In this document: piece after piece, positions 1-12,800 of the stretch
How positions within the stretch are numbered: the first letter of the stretch is position 1
Layout of the letters: every line of letters starts with the position of its first letter
NCBI RefSeq assembly: GCF_019578655.1
Contig: NC_063261.1
Span: 16,296,216-16,360,215 of the forward strand
Source of the DNA: Ricinus communis
Taxonomy: Eukaryota > Streptophyta > Magnoliopsida > Malpighiales > Euphorbiaceae
Length of the DNA stretch: 64,000 nt
Direction: 5' to 3'
Notes under the pieces: model-generated
The model's input: only the letters and a program-made list of their open reading frames with translations
Databases searched by the model: none
Told to the model about the DNA's origin: nothing
Position numbers and translations under genes: made by a program

Positions 1-1980
1 CCATGCTATTCTCAATGATGGTTTCGACCCATTTGGTTAGATTCTCTTAACCTTTAGATACTAAAATAATTGGATTTATTTTACTCTTTAGTTCATACAG
101 TTTTCTCAGAAAATTGATCTCTTTTTATAATTAATTTACAGTTTAACTTAAAATATATGTTATGAAGTAGGATATGACTCCTAATTGTGAGATAATCTAA
201 AGTAATGACACGAGTATTAACTGAATCAAACTTGCTACCAAGATGAGCAAACCAAATTTGTTCTAAATAATAAACTTAACCAAATTGATTTATTTATCAT
301 AAGTGGTTGATAATCATCATAAATTCATCTATGAATTTAATTATAACAATTTGTTACTTCAATTGTCAATAGTTTTAGGTAATCAAACCATTAATTAAAA
401 ATCAAAATCTTAAACTACTATACATATGATCTTGCATCAAAAAAATAATAATTCAATGAATTGATTTTGATTTATTAGCATTGAAGGGGTGTTTAGGACT
501 GTAAGTTCTCTAGTTGGAATCTCAATAGAAACCAATCAACCAAAACAATAAATAAATAAAAAATTTAAAATGATTCATTGTGATTTATTTTTGTTTAATG
601 AAAAATGTCCAACACAACACCTTTATGTCTATAAATAAAAATAATTTGTTTTATATCTACGCCAACAGTGCTTATGGGTGTCACTATATAACTTAAGAGA
701 AATTCTTATGATAAAATCTTCTCAAGAATTATGAATAAATTCACAGACTGTATTATGATTGGATGTTAAAAAAGAAGGTTTTCAGGATTTTTTTGATACA
801 TAATATATTTGTTTTTTTAGAAATTACTTTTTTTTAACTTGTTTTTTTTAAAGATCATTATTTAAAAAGCTGTTTTTAGAACTTTTAAAAAGGAAATTAA
901 AATATTTTTTGCCTAACCTCAATCCCAAATAGGGCTGCAATAGAAAAAAAAGAAGAAGAAAAGAGACAATCAGAACATAAGCTGTTAAGAGTATACAGTC
1001 ATATTAGCGACAACATTTTTGGTACAATTTTAGGAGACTTTCAGCAGCATCATATTTTTATAATTTTTATAGGCTGTGGGATGTAAATTGAGTAGATCGA
1101 GTACTTTTCTTCTAAACAAGAAAACGAAATTTGCTGTTAGGGCACGATGTTGTATTCTGATTTTATTTGCTGTGATTAATAAAGACCCTTTTTTTTTTAT
1201 ATATATGAAGAACAATAATATAAATTGTTAAAGAGAAAAAAACCATTGGAGAAACCAAATTGCAAGTTTCATAGTTTTGCACCTAGTAAAAAATTACGAT
1301 TTATTGTCGTTTAAGTCCTAAAAAGTTCATTTTCTTATAATCAAGTCCTCATTTTCTTATAAATCAGGTCCTACATTCTTTTAAACAACTTTTTGATTTG
1401 TCCCATTCCATTAGTCAAGTTTCAAGATGCAACTTTTTCTTTTACATTTCAGTTTTTATCCATTTTAATTTTAATTTTTAAAATTTTTTATTATTAACCA
1501 TAAGCAAATATGGTTACATAATAAAATCTAAAATATAATTATAAACATGATTTAGCTAAGCAAAAATATAAAATATAGCACAACTCGTTTTAAGAATATT
1601 TTCTTTTTTAATTACACAAAATTTAAATTTAAAATTTTATTCAAATTAAATATTACATTAATCAAATTATGTTTATATATAAAAAGAATTTTTTTTTTAC
1701 GGTAGCAAGTACGATTCTATTTTGATGAAAAAAGATAAGATTTTAAAAAAAATTAATCACTAACGTATTCTTTTATCAAAAAATTATTATCCTCCATTAA
1801 AATCTTTGTTATTATACGAAAAATTCCCGTAATTTATTCGGTAAATAACAGGCGTTTGTTGAAGCAAAACCGTCTCGGTAAGAAGTACCTGCTGGATAAA
1901 CGACGACGCTTTACTCAGGCTTCAAGTTAAAATCGCCAATTTGAAACCTCGTAAAATTGTAAAAACCTTAAGCCTCAAAA
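1..1980. other. AT-rich 5' flank of the bromodomain gene, no gene seen
   Basis: There is no convincing coding frame here on either strand; the short frames are AT-rich and lack known motifs. Positions about 1260-1430 carry repeated phrases of the kind 'taagtcct...aatcaagtcc', which resemble low-complexity repeats seen again at 61500-61680 and 63760-63860. The last 150 bases (1830-1980) are less AT-rich and are the likely core promoter of the gene that starts downstream. Confidence 0.5.
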
Positions 1981-1982
1981 AT

Positions 1983-2001
1983 TCTCTCTCCCTCTCTCTC
2001 T

Positions 2002-2046
<45 letters not shown>
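1983..2046 (+). repeat. (CT)n microsatellite in the 5' leader
   Basis: An almost pure CT run lies about 50 bases before a likely leader splice donor at 2099. Pyrimidine (CT/GA) tracts near transcription starts are common in plant genes. It may sit in the promoter or 5' UTR of the bromodomain gene, and its length is probably polymorphic. Confidence 0.85.
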
Positions 2047-2049
<3 letters not shown>

Positions 2050-2098
2050 AAATAAACATTATTTGGCTCCAAATTTCTCATTTTAAATAAAAAACAAG

Positions 2099-2441
2099 GT
2101 ATGGCGCCATTTAATAACTCTTTAATTTCTCTTTTGCAGAAGGAAATATATATGGAATTCTCTTGTTTTATTTACTTGATTCTAGGGTTTTATTGTTTAG
2201 TGAAAACTGAATTATCGGTTTCTTTTTCTAATGGGTTTATTCATCTTTTTGTAATCCGATGTCTAAAAGTTTCGATCTTTATGTTAATGGGTAGTTCTAA
2301 ATCTCTCTCTCTCTCTGGAATTTAAAGTAATGAGCCTTCGAAGCTAACTTGTTAATTGATATTGATTTTCTTGAAAATATGTTGATTTGTATATTTATGA
2401 GATTTGTTATATGATTATTCTTTTGGTCTTGTATTATGTAG
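2099..2441 (+). other. Probable 5' UTR intron of the bromodomain gene
   Basis: A donor (aag|gtatgg) at 2099 follows the CT-rich leader, and an acceptor (tattatgtag|ggtg) at 2440-2441 lies 11 bases before the chosen ATG at 2453. The ATG at 2387 lies inside this intron and would add a hydrophobic stretch that does not fit a nuclear protein, so 2453 is preferred. Inferred from splice motifs only. Confidence 0.55.
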
Positions 2442-2452
2442 GGTGTAGAATT

Positions 2453-5400
2453 ATGAAGAGAAAGAGAGGGAACAAGAAAGGCAAGAAAAAGGGTCCTCCT
2501 TTAGCTGCCAAGAATGAGCCCGCTGCAAATGTAGTCACTTTAATTAGAGATGATGATTCTGATGATGATGGTAGTGATGATAATAATAAGAATTATAGTA
2601 ATAGTAATGCTGGAGTAGAATATGAGCGTGTCATGGAAGTCGATACGCCTTCTTCTACTGGTACAGACCAGCCATTGAATCTTGCTAGTATAAAACCTGA
2701 TGGGTCTATTGATAAGACCAGCCAGGGGAAGCCAGTTGGACGTGTTAAGGTTAAGCTCAAGACTTCGAAGGTGTTAGAATCTCAGAGCGATACTGATAAG
2801 AGTAGCCTGCAATTGGGTTTAGAGAAACAAAGTGTAGTTAGTGATAAAGTGGAAGACACTGGCAACTCAGTATCTGAAATGAAAACTGGATTTTCTGGAA
2901 ATGTGTCGAAGAAACCTGGGAGTATAAAGATTAAGTCGTCGAAGGTGATAGTTAGTTTGAGTGCTGAGAAGAGTGGTAGTGCTGGGAAGGCACAGGATGA
3001 GAGTTTACAACAAAAGGAACCGAGGACACCTTCGCAGGAATCTCAATATAGTAAGCAAGAGTTGGACTCTGCCTTGGAGGTATGTTGGAATTCTTTAATG
3101 GTTGCTTTTATGTTTCCTGTTTTCTCTATTCTTGAGTTTATGTCATTGGAGTATATAATTCATTGCAATTATTTCTGAATTTGTTCTTCCAGGTGATTAA
3201 GAAGGTAATGAAAATGGATGCAGCTGAACCCTTCAATGTTCCTGTGAATCCTGAAGCTCTAGGGATACCTGTAAGTATCAATAGCTGCTGCAAATGTATC
3301 TGTTCTGATTTTATGTTAATGGCCCTCATATCACAATTCTTTTATACTTCTGTCTTTTTCTTTCTCCCCCCTCTATACTCAGTGATTAGTGAAGTTTCAT
3401 CTTAAGGCTCGTTAGAGTGAGTTACCGAGATTAATGTTTCTCTTGCCATATATTTGGCATAGGCTTCTTCTAGTCTTTACTAACTTATGATTGTCCTTGC
3501 ATTACTCTATCCAGTTGTCTTATAAATGACCACCCTTATACATACTGTAGGAATCTGATCTCCCTTCTACATGCCGTGTCAATCATCATATACACCAAGA
3601 AATGAAATCCAACATTGTGTCATAAATATTTTGTTTTACTGGCTTAATACAAAATATGGAAGTACCAGGTTTATTAGGGTGAACACAGTGTATTTTGAGA
3701 TACCAGACTGCTTCATGTGTTTCTTTTGTTAACATGTCTACCTTTTTTTTTAATTCCTTTTTCTGTTGGGTGTATATTAAAAACTAGGATTATTTTGACA
3801 TCATTGATACACCAATGGACTTCGGAACAATATGCAGCAATCTTGAAACGGGTGACAAGTATATGAACTCAGAGGCTGTCTATAAGGATGTCCAATACAT
3901 TTGGGACAATTGTTATAAGTATAACAATAAGGGTGATTATATATTGGACCTCATGAGGCGGGTGAAGAAGAATTTTATGAAGTATTGGACAGCAGCTGGT
4001 TTATTTACTGAACAATCAAGAGGTTCCAGTGGTGAGGATTTTATGTTTGTGTTCTTTCTCTTTACTTCAGTTATTGTAATTGTTTCCTTTGTTCCTGCTC
4101 TCATGTTGTATATATTACCATAATTTGGTTTTTGTATAATCTTTTTTACTTTTTGATTTAAAAGGTTTTAGAAAATTCTTATCTTACAGATGCTTTGCAG
4201 TTCATGATTGCTTTAATCTATTTAGGCAGAAATTATTTCTTGTTTCTATATTCAAGTACGCTTGTTTCCATGGTCAAATCATCCAGATACTAAAATATCC
4301 ATACAGATGGCTTATGCACGGCATGTTTAGAGAAGAAATTTTATTTAAAGGGAAATTCATGGTCTTTATTTGAGTTTTAGACTTTTTGTCTGCAGTTGGT
4401 TTGATTTTATGCTGTCATGATGCTTTGTTTAGTGTAACGTGCTATGATAATTACAATTGCTGCTAGAATTATGTCTTCTTTCATGTTTTCTTACATTACT
4501 GATTTTTTTTTTTCACGATTCTTGATTCAGTCCTTTTCTGCAGAGTCTTACTTGGTTGTTTCAAACTTATTATGTTGTAGTTCTAAAACTTAATGTGGTG
4601 GTAATATTGATGTAATTATCTCAACTCTTAGCATTTGAATGATGAGATGACATTTTTTTAGACTCCATTATATTCATAAGCTATTGGAGTTCAGTACCAT
4701 ACGTTTGTTTAAGTTTTTGTTGTGCACTTTGTTGCAATATTCCCTCTATCTGCTTCTGTTTACTTATCCTAAATCTAATGCCATAGTGCCTCAGATGCTG
4801 TTCGCTGACCATGTACTGTCCACTCTACAGTTTGAGCCATCAATACACATTCAAATCTTTAAACCACTTGCTGCTAGCCAGCTCTAATTTCCCCATATAG
4901 TTGTCTAGTTCTTCATCCACTTAAATAATCAGAATAATACTCTATTTCAGAACATATATTTTTGCTGCAGAAAACTCTTGCAACTGGGGTGTAATTGCTA
5001 CTGCCAAACTAACCCTTCTTTTATCGCAGAAAACATAAACCTTGATTCAATATAAAAACCCCAATAAATCATTAAACAAGAATATGAAACAGCTGATTCA
5101 TATTTTTGGTTCATGATTTATCTGCTATGAGGTTGTTTAGGCAAATACATGCTTCTTGTTGCTTTAAAGATGCTGTGCTCCTTTGGGTTTCAGCTGCTTG
5201 GCTTCATATTACTATGGCAGCCTCAGCAATATTCCTATGCATTGTGTCAGGTGCTGAAGGTGCTCAAGGGGATGATGTTGGAGCATCTAGTCAGGGACAT
5301 GGTAAAAGTGGTCAACCTAAACAGAAGGCAAAGAAGCGTCATGGGTATGTCTCTGCAGGTTAATTCTCTTCTGTTGATGCATAATATGTATTAAACTTTT

Positions 5401-8400
5401 TCTCCACTGTGCTAGACATATTTTGAATTATTTAACTTGATGATGCTGTCTAGATTCTTGAGTATCAATTTTAAGATGTCCTTTTGGGATGGTTGTGGTA
5501 TGTGGCAGCAGATCAATCCAGCAGGAAACTATGAATGCACATATAATAGTTCGTCGCAATTGCTTTTTTGCTCATTTCCCATCTCTTGTGTCATGTTGTT
5601 AACTAAGCTCAAGTTCTCTATTAGTCCTTAAGGTTGCATTGTTTTTTTCAACTTATTCTCGCACTTACGATTTGTAAGTTTAAAATATAGCTTCTTATAT
5701 TGTTTATTTTACTCCAATTGCAAGCTGATCCTGAGAAAGTTGGACAAATTTTTGATGTAGCTTTGAAGCTAAATATCAAGTGGGTTTCATGTGCCTAATC
5801 TTATATCTTCCTTCCTTCTAAACATCTTATATCTTTTTTTATTTTCTTTGGTATTTGTGCTTGGGATTGCATTGGGGGGTGTATATGATGTGGCCGTTCT
5901 CTTCTGCTGCAGTCTTCGTTTTTAACTTACTTAGTTCTCATTTACAGAAGGCGTCATAAATCCGATTGCCTATGTGCCATATGTGTTCTAAAGCGCCGTA
6001 GAAGAGAGCGTGAGGAGAATGAGCGAATTGCTAATCAAAAACTTCCTCACGAGTTGAAGCAAGAGGTAACCTTTGTCTTTGACTAATGAGTAATGGCTAC
6101 ATTCAATTTCAAGCTAGTATTGGTTTAGCCTGTACTGATAATATCACATCATAACTAGACCCAATTGATATGATCTTAGATAAATGGTCAATAAATGTGC
6201 TGAAAATTTGAAATATACTCTTTTTCACTTGAAAGGATCTGATACTTTAGCATTTGATTTGTGTCAGTTACACATTGAACCTCAGGGTACACCCTTTTGT
6301 CCTTAACAGGGAATGAATTTATGGCATAACTTCTGATGATGCTTTAAATTCAACTAACATGAAAGAGTTCGCGAAATACATCTTGACACTTATTATGCAT
6401 AATGCTATTATTATCCTAATAACTATATTTTATTTTTCTTAAGAGGAAAAGGAACAGAATGGCCATGGCTTTAATGCCTAAATATGTTTTGGTTTAATAT
6501 GCGGCAATCGGTATTATGTATGAGCTGTCTTAGATTTCTTCGTTATTTTTATTGTATATGCCTTGCCATTTGTATAAAGATTGGATATATAAGCTGTAAT
6601 AGTTTGGCACCCTTATGGTTTCCTTTTTACTTCATTGTTTTCTTCCTTTACGTGTAACAATAGAACAAAATAATTTGTTATGTTGTTATTGAAAAGATTA
6701 GCACTGATACTTTGTTTCCTCCCTGAAGGGATCTTCACTGATTGAAAGCCCTGCTGGGGAGGATTCATCATCAAATATGGACGAATCATTAGATCCAGAT
6801 GCAGATGCTGATGTGGAAGGAAAGAGACTGGAGGCCAAAATGGAGGATACTGAGCAGCAGTACAGTGCTGAAAAGGAGAAGCATGAGGAGGTGCAGGAAG
6901 ATGGTGACGAGGAAGAGGAGGATGATGAGGAGGAAGATAATGAGATAGAGATTCAAAAGAGAGCGAAGGTGGAAACATCAGAGCAATCTGAATTTGCTGA
7001 TAGATCAGGAGATGAGCCTAACCAACAACCTCAGCCTGGACTGGCAGAGAATGCAGGTGCAGCAGCCCAAATAAATTTTGAGAAAGGGCATCTAATGGAG
7101 CAGCATGAGGATGAAACTGCAGCATTTCACCGAAATAAGAATAAGGTAATTACCTTTAACAATTTATGTGATATGTGTGCGAGTGGGTGAACTAGGGTCG
7201 CATAGCATTTTACGAAAAACTTGGCATGTTTAATCGAGTAAAACCAGGAGCTCAAGTTTATGAAACCTGTTATGTGTTTGACCTGGCCTAGATCCCCATC
7301 CTCAATAGCCTCTAAACCATGAAATGCACTGTTGCATTGTGTACTCAATTCTGATGATCTCAGCAAAATAACAGGTTTATTCATGATGAGGATCATGATC
7401 ATGTCTAGGTGAGTGCAGAGCAGGTTTTTGTAGCATATTATGAAACCTTTTGTGCTCAAGCCTAGCCAAGATCCTGCAACTCAGTAGCCTATAAACTGTG
7501 GAGTTCAGTGTCGTATGTCTCTTTCTGCTACTTATTCAATTCTAAGTGATTAGTAAGAGATTTCTCTAAGTTAATAACTTTGGAATTCAGTTCAATTTTT
7601 TTTATAATGAGTAGAGATTATTTAAAGCAAAAGAGGCTGAAATTTGAGCACACTTGCACATTAAATATGCAAATAGCATGGGTGTTCTTTTTGCGAGCTT
7701 GAAACAAGATTATTATGACCTTAAATATGATATAGCTTTTCTTTCCCACTTTGGGAATAGATAAGCATTCTTTTTGATATTTCCTCCTCTCTTTTCCTTT
7801 CTTTTGATTTTAATTTATTTGAAGTGTGGGGGGAGGATGGAAATTGGGTGATTTGGTGTTCTACCACATCGATCTTTTCTTTTTTGTCATGTAGTATTAG
7901 CAACTGCTGATTTGCATCTCAGTTTGGTAAATACTGTTGAGTGTAGACATTGGAGCATATGTTCTGGCACTGATATAGTTCTTTCATTTTCTATATCAAT
8001 CTTATATCAAGTCACAGGAGTATAAAGTATTTCTTACTTGGGGAATCAAAAGAAAGTTTTATTTTTTTATTTTTCCTTTTCTATTCTTTTGTTTATTTTG
8101 AGAAATCATGGATGGCATTGGCATTCAAAATCTTAGAAGCTCTTCTAATTCATTTTAAATTCATCAATGTACCTAGAGCTTAAAATGTAGAAACAAAGCA
8201 TTTCATTGCTGTTGATATAGATTTTAAAGCAATTATAGAAGAACTTTTCCTGCAAATAATGCTTACTTAACATTTTCATTGTGTTATTGTGTTTTGTAAA
8301 ATGGCACTATGTTTTACAGGATTCACAAGAAAGGCAGCAAAAGGCTGAAATGTTTGAGAAGTTCTGTCCGCATAATCCCATGCTTCTTAGTTTGTGCCAA

Positions 8401-8517
8401 ACTCTCTTCCCTGACAACCGTAGGTCTGTGTGGAGTGGGCCTCACTCTTTGGTTCCACGGCAGGGTTCTGCTCATGGAAATTCTATTGGTGCTGCTATTG
8501 AAACTTTAATGAAGTAG
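2453..8517 (+). CDS. Plant bromodomain-containing nuclear protein (591 aa, 7 coding exons)
   Basis: Coding exons: 2453-3079, 3193-3270, 3788-4031, 5251-5344, 5948-6065, 6729-7145, 8320-8517. All introns are GT-AG and all junctions keep frame. The N-terminus is basic (starts MKRKRGNKKGKKKG), followed by an acidic, Ser-rich region. The bromodomain covers residues about 205-305: the ZA loop has 'DYFDIIDTPMDFGTI' and the acetyl-lysine-binding Asn is in 'NCYKYN' (about residue 281). A short Cys-rich basic motif ('HKSDCLCAICVLKRR') follows, then a long Glu/Asp-rich stretch (exon 6), and the C-terminus contains 'HNPMLLSLCQTLFPDNRR'. Bromodomains bind acetylated histone lysines; similar plant proteins are grouped as DNA-binding bromodomain proteins and some are SWI/SNF subunits. 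The role in chromatin is inferred from the family. Exon 5 has a tandem NAGNAG acceptor. The gene is convergent with the pseudouridine synthase gene. The exon chain is strong; the exact orthologue is not identified. Confidence 0.9.
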
Positions 8518-9803
8518 ACGCTTTTGATAACTCTGCTTTACAGATTTAGCTGCCTCTATCGATCTGAAATGTTGGGCATTGCCTAGATATGTATAAGTTG
8601 TTACTAGGCATCATGTTTGACATAGAAGCTTACGAGTAGTTAGAAGCTGTAGCGACTTAATCTAGCAAGAGTTCTTACAGGGTGTAATTGCAGGAAATAG
8701 TGGCTGTATATACGCCATCCATTTGCTTTCTACTATTCTACATCGATACAGCAACAAAGGATAATTACTTTTCTCATCCATTTGGCTACTAAAAACTGAG
8801 TGTAAATATAAGAGAGCCACTTAGATTATTACTGCTAGTGCAGTAGAAGTTTGAAAAATATTTTCCATTTGGCAGCGTCTGTATCAGTTCTTCACTGCAA
8901 GTTTTTTTGGTTCTAATCTACAAAATTACTGTCAATTTAGGAAACCAACAAAATGCTGCTTCCTTGCTTCCTGAAAATGCAAGATTGGTTGCGCCAAACA
9001 GGGTATTAGTGATTGCAAAATTACTGTCGAGTCTTGCTGCTTATAACTGCAGGATGAAGCTTGTGCAGACTCTTGGTAGAAACATGATGTTCCTTGACAT
9101 TGCAATCCATTAGGCTGCCTCCAAAGTGATGATATTGGAGGATAGGTAGATGATCGTGAATTTCCATCAGTATACAGCGAGTTTCTTTATCTCTTAACTA
9201 GTTCATTCTCCTATGCTGTCACGTACCAGTTTAAGTTTCCAATTCCATTTCATTTGTAAGCAAATACCAGCATGGAATACATTTTTCTTGGAAAACCAGC
9301 ACTTCATTCTGCAGAAAGATTAAAAAAGGAAATAGCATTAAGGGTCATTTCCATGATTTGAAGCAAAGTTAAAGCTGGAAACTAAGGGAATAATTCAGTC
9401 GGACTGTTCCAGTACACAGATCTTTTTACACTGCACGATCAAAGAGCAATTTGTAGGACACAATGTATGCTAGTAGAATCAAGGCAGAAACAGAGATGCA
9501 GATGAGTTCTCAACTATTTTCAGTTTTCCGTTTCTTTTACATCAAAATGCAAAATGTTACAGATCAAATTGTCAACGTTAACCATGCGCTCACTTTCCCG
9601 AGAGACTAGCCAAACTGGAAGCAACTGCAAAGCAAAGTAGATGAAGTCTTTCTGCAAGCAATTGGGTGTTCTAGACCACATTTCAATCATCCCATAGATA
9701 TATGGTGCTTGGTTCTGAAATTGCAGGGCGGATTGGTTCTTCTGGAACAAAGAAATTTTTTGCTAGACAGAAAAGCTGAAGTTCATGGCATGTTTATCAG
9801 TGC
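8518..9803. other. Shared 3' region between convergent genes
   Basis: About 1.3 kb separates the stop codon of the bromodomain gene (plus) from that of the pseudouridine synthase (minus). It should hold both 3' UTRs. Small frames at 8907-9113 (plus) and 9520-9750 (minus) show no family motif and no matching splice context, so I read them as non-coding. Transcripts could overlap tail to tail here. Confidence 0.6.
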
Positions 9804-12800
9804 TCATGGCAGATCATACTTTACGTGTCCAAGGTAGAGACCACAAGCAGGGGCCATAGGGCTTGCAGCAGTAACAGACTTTGCACTGAGTATTCTTTCG
9901 ACTGACACAACGGAATTATATAATGTTAAATGTATAAGAACAAGTTTCAAAACAAGAAAAGAATAAACTGAAAGAAATATACAATCATGTACAGTCCATA
10001 AAGAGAGAACCAGACCATCTGAAGTTGTTAGATCTCCAATGCCAACAGATTTGAGAACCCCAACAAGAAGTCGAACCTGAAAGGATTCAACTAAAATTCA
10101 AGCCAATGATGGACAAGTAAAATGCTCAAACTATTATTATTGCTCAAAAGGGGCCCGAGATAAACGTTGCAAAAGAAGTCAACTGAAACTAAATTTCCCC
10201 TAAAATGTTAATAAAACACAGCATATTCGTCCAAAGCATGAGCAAGCATGCCAAGCCAGTCAATCATGTAACTGCTCATCTAGAGTGTATTCCATATAAA
10301 AGCACAATAAGTAAAACTAAAACCATGACTTCAGAAGCAGATGTGTGAAGAATAGCCCAAACATAGAATTAACACAAACCTGGTGGTAAAGAAAAGAACG
10401 GGCACGTGCTGTTACAACGAAGCAACGGTGTCTTCTCCTTATCCCAAATCCTAGATCAGTCTCACCAAAGGAGCTCTCAGCTACGTTAGTATTGGAATGA
10501 GATCCCATCGGCAGGTCGGTCTTAAATTTTTTGCAGCATGAGTTTTCCCCATTTTCACAGTTCTGTTCCCTCTCTGTGATTGATGGAAAATACAGAGTTG
10601 AAGCCACTTCAGAAACGGAGATTTCAGCCAAAGTTCTAATAGGTGATTTTGCCTGTAACAAGTGATCGCGAAAACTTAAGGTGATTTTTACAAAATGGCA
10701 GCCGGCTCTCGCATGAGTAATATCTAAAGAAGAGTAAAAATGTACTAGACATTTAACATCAAGACATGATGGAATCCAAAAGAAAATAAGCAAGGCTAAA
10801 GTCAACATATTATGGTACATGCCAATTGCCAATAATATGGTAGTAGATGTCCAAGAATATCCTTAAATAGTTCAAAATCTTGACCAAATATAAGTAAAGA
10901 AATATAAAAATTTGAAAAAGATAAATGAGAAACACATTGGTAAGCAGACCTTTTCTCACTTTGATTACATTGGCCAGGATTGGCTAGGACCTAAGTCTGG
11001 CGACTGTAGCAAGTTGATTATTGGGCTCAGGCCAACCCCTTAATTTAAATCATAAGTGAAAAGGCTCTATTTTGTTCTCTTTCAAATGCCAAACTCAAGT
11101 TTCCCAAATATTATTCAACTTGCTCAAAAGGAAAAATAAAAACCTTGGGCTAAATAAATCACGCTGCTCCAGCATGATGATAACTCCAAGGAATTGAAAC
11201 ATGACACCCAATAAAAACTTTGCAAGATACTGTATGTCCATGAAGGAGTGCGGAAAAAGTAAAAAAGCCATTTATGAGACAATGAACAACCTGACAACCA
11301 GACGCCCTGAAGGAACTGAAATCATGATGCCCAACAAGAACTTTACATGCTTCCTGCATGAAGATCCACGATTTATTTTCTTTATCAACAAATTAAGTTT
11401 TATGAGGAAAATTAGGAATGGATTAATGAGGACAATTAGGTCACAAATTTATTTGCAATATTTAGCTGACCTGCATAGCGACAATATCTAGGTCTTCAAG
11501 AACATGCCATGCCCGATCTTTTTCAAAGGTAGACAAAGGCTCTGGTCCAGATAGGAAGCGGTAGAAGTACCTGAGCGTTTTCCCAATAACATAATTCAAC
11601 ATTTATCCTCTGAGGTATAAGTTACTAATAGACTGTGGAGCATCAGACCATGATCAGATGTTAAGATGTGACCTAGGAAGCATATATATGGCATCAACTT
11701 GAGGTAATGTTAAGGTGGTCAGTGCCACATTAGTATAATGCATCCCCATAAACTTCATACTCTTCTTGATTGCTACTACTAGTAGATATTCATCCTTTGC
11801 AACCAATCTTAACTTGATGCTCCACTATATACCAAGATATGATGCAATTTTTAGAAACAGAATGTATATTCAGTAATACCTACGTGCGCTCTTGAGCTTT
11901 AAATCTTGCATGGAAGTCGGAAGGAACACATCGAACATCAGTCACCATGATGTCACCTTCATTCTTCTGACAAACCAAAAGCAAATCTATCAAAAACTAT
12001 TGTACAACAGCACATGAAGATTATTATAACATTCGGGCAAATGGTTCAAATCAAGCCAGAGGCCACTCTTCAAATTATATTATTATACAGCATCCTGCAT
12101 GATGAAAACTCAGTAAAAAATAGGTTAATCAGAAGTAAAATAATACTAAATGCATAGAACAAGATCACATAATATTAAGAGTTTCAACTGATCAGCATGA
12201 TATTCCAGTAACGTTTACAGATAAAAATAAAAATCAAGAGCCACTTTAAGCAACATGGTAGTTTGCATGCCTAATAATATTGGGTTGAAATAAACTTGAA
12301 CAGTTCACTGACGTGTTTTGTCAGGAGAATGTCTGCAGAGTCCAGAATCACATAAATTTATCGAAGTATCAATATACTGCTAAGATATAACTGTCTAAAC
12401 ACACCTTACATTCTGTACACTTATTTCAATATGAAAACCATTCCATTCATCTAAAAAATCATAATGACTGTCTTCTTTACCAAATATATAAAATAAGTAT
12501 AAAATATGATAGGAAACAGACAAAAGGATATGCCCAGAAAACACAGCCTGAATCTCGATAGCATATATTGAATCACAAGTTGCATGAGACAAAAAAATGC
12601 AACTACAAATTACTGTGGAGACATCCGAACAGCACTAGCTCTGTTTGTACACAGTACATACAACATCAAGCATTGGCCAGGGAAATAAGTTCAACTTTAT
12701 GTTAAGTATTCAGCAATTTGGTGAGAGAGAAAAATAATATGTAGGACAAAACTCCATAGCTTAAACTTTTAATGCATAAGAAGTAACACCTGTAAGAAAT

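Noticed and set aside
483..625. Possible small MITE with ends 'aaggggtgtttagga' and 'tccaacacaacaccttt'
   Set aside because: The ends match only loosely (about 12 of 17) and no target-site duplication could be defined.
5437..5800. Possible extra exons inside intron 4 of the bromodomain gene ('INPAGNYECTYNSS', 'ADPEKVGQIFDVALKLNIK')
   Set aside because: No consistent donor/acceptor pair keeps frame, while direct splicing of 5344 to 5948 gives a clean in-frame 'HGRRHKSD' junction.
8907..9113. 68-codon plus-strand frame after the bromodomain gene
   Set aside because: No motif and no splice link; it fits 3' UTR sequence.
10317..10832. 171-codon minus frame read as a single gene
   Set aside because: Only its middle part is coding: it is exon 8 of the pseudouridine synthase with intron on both sides.
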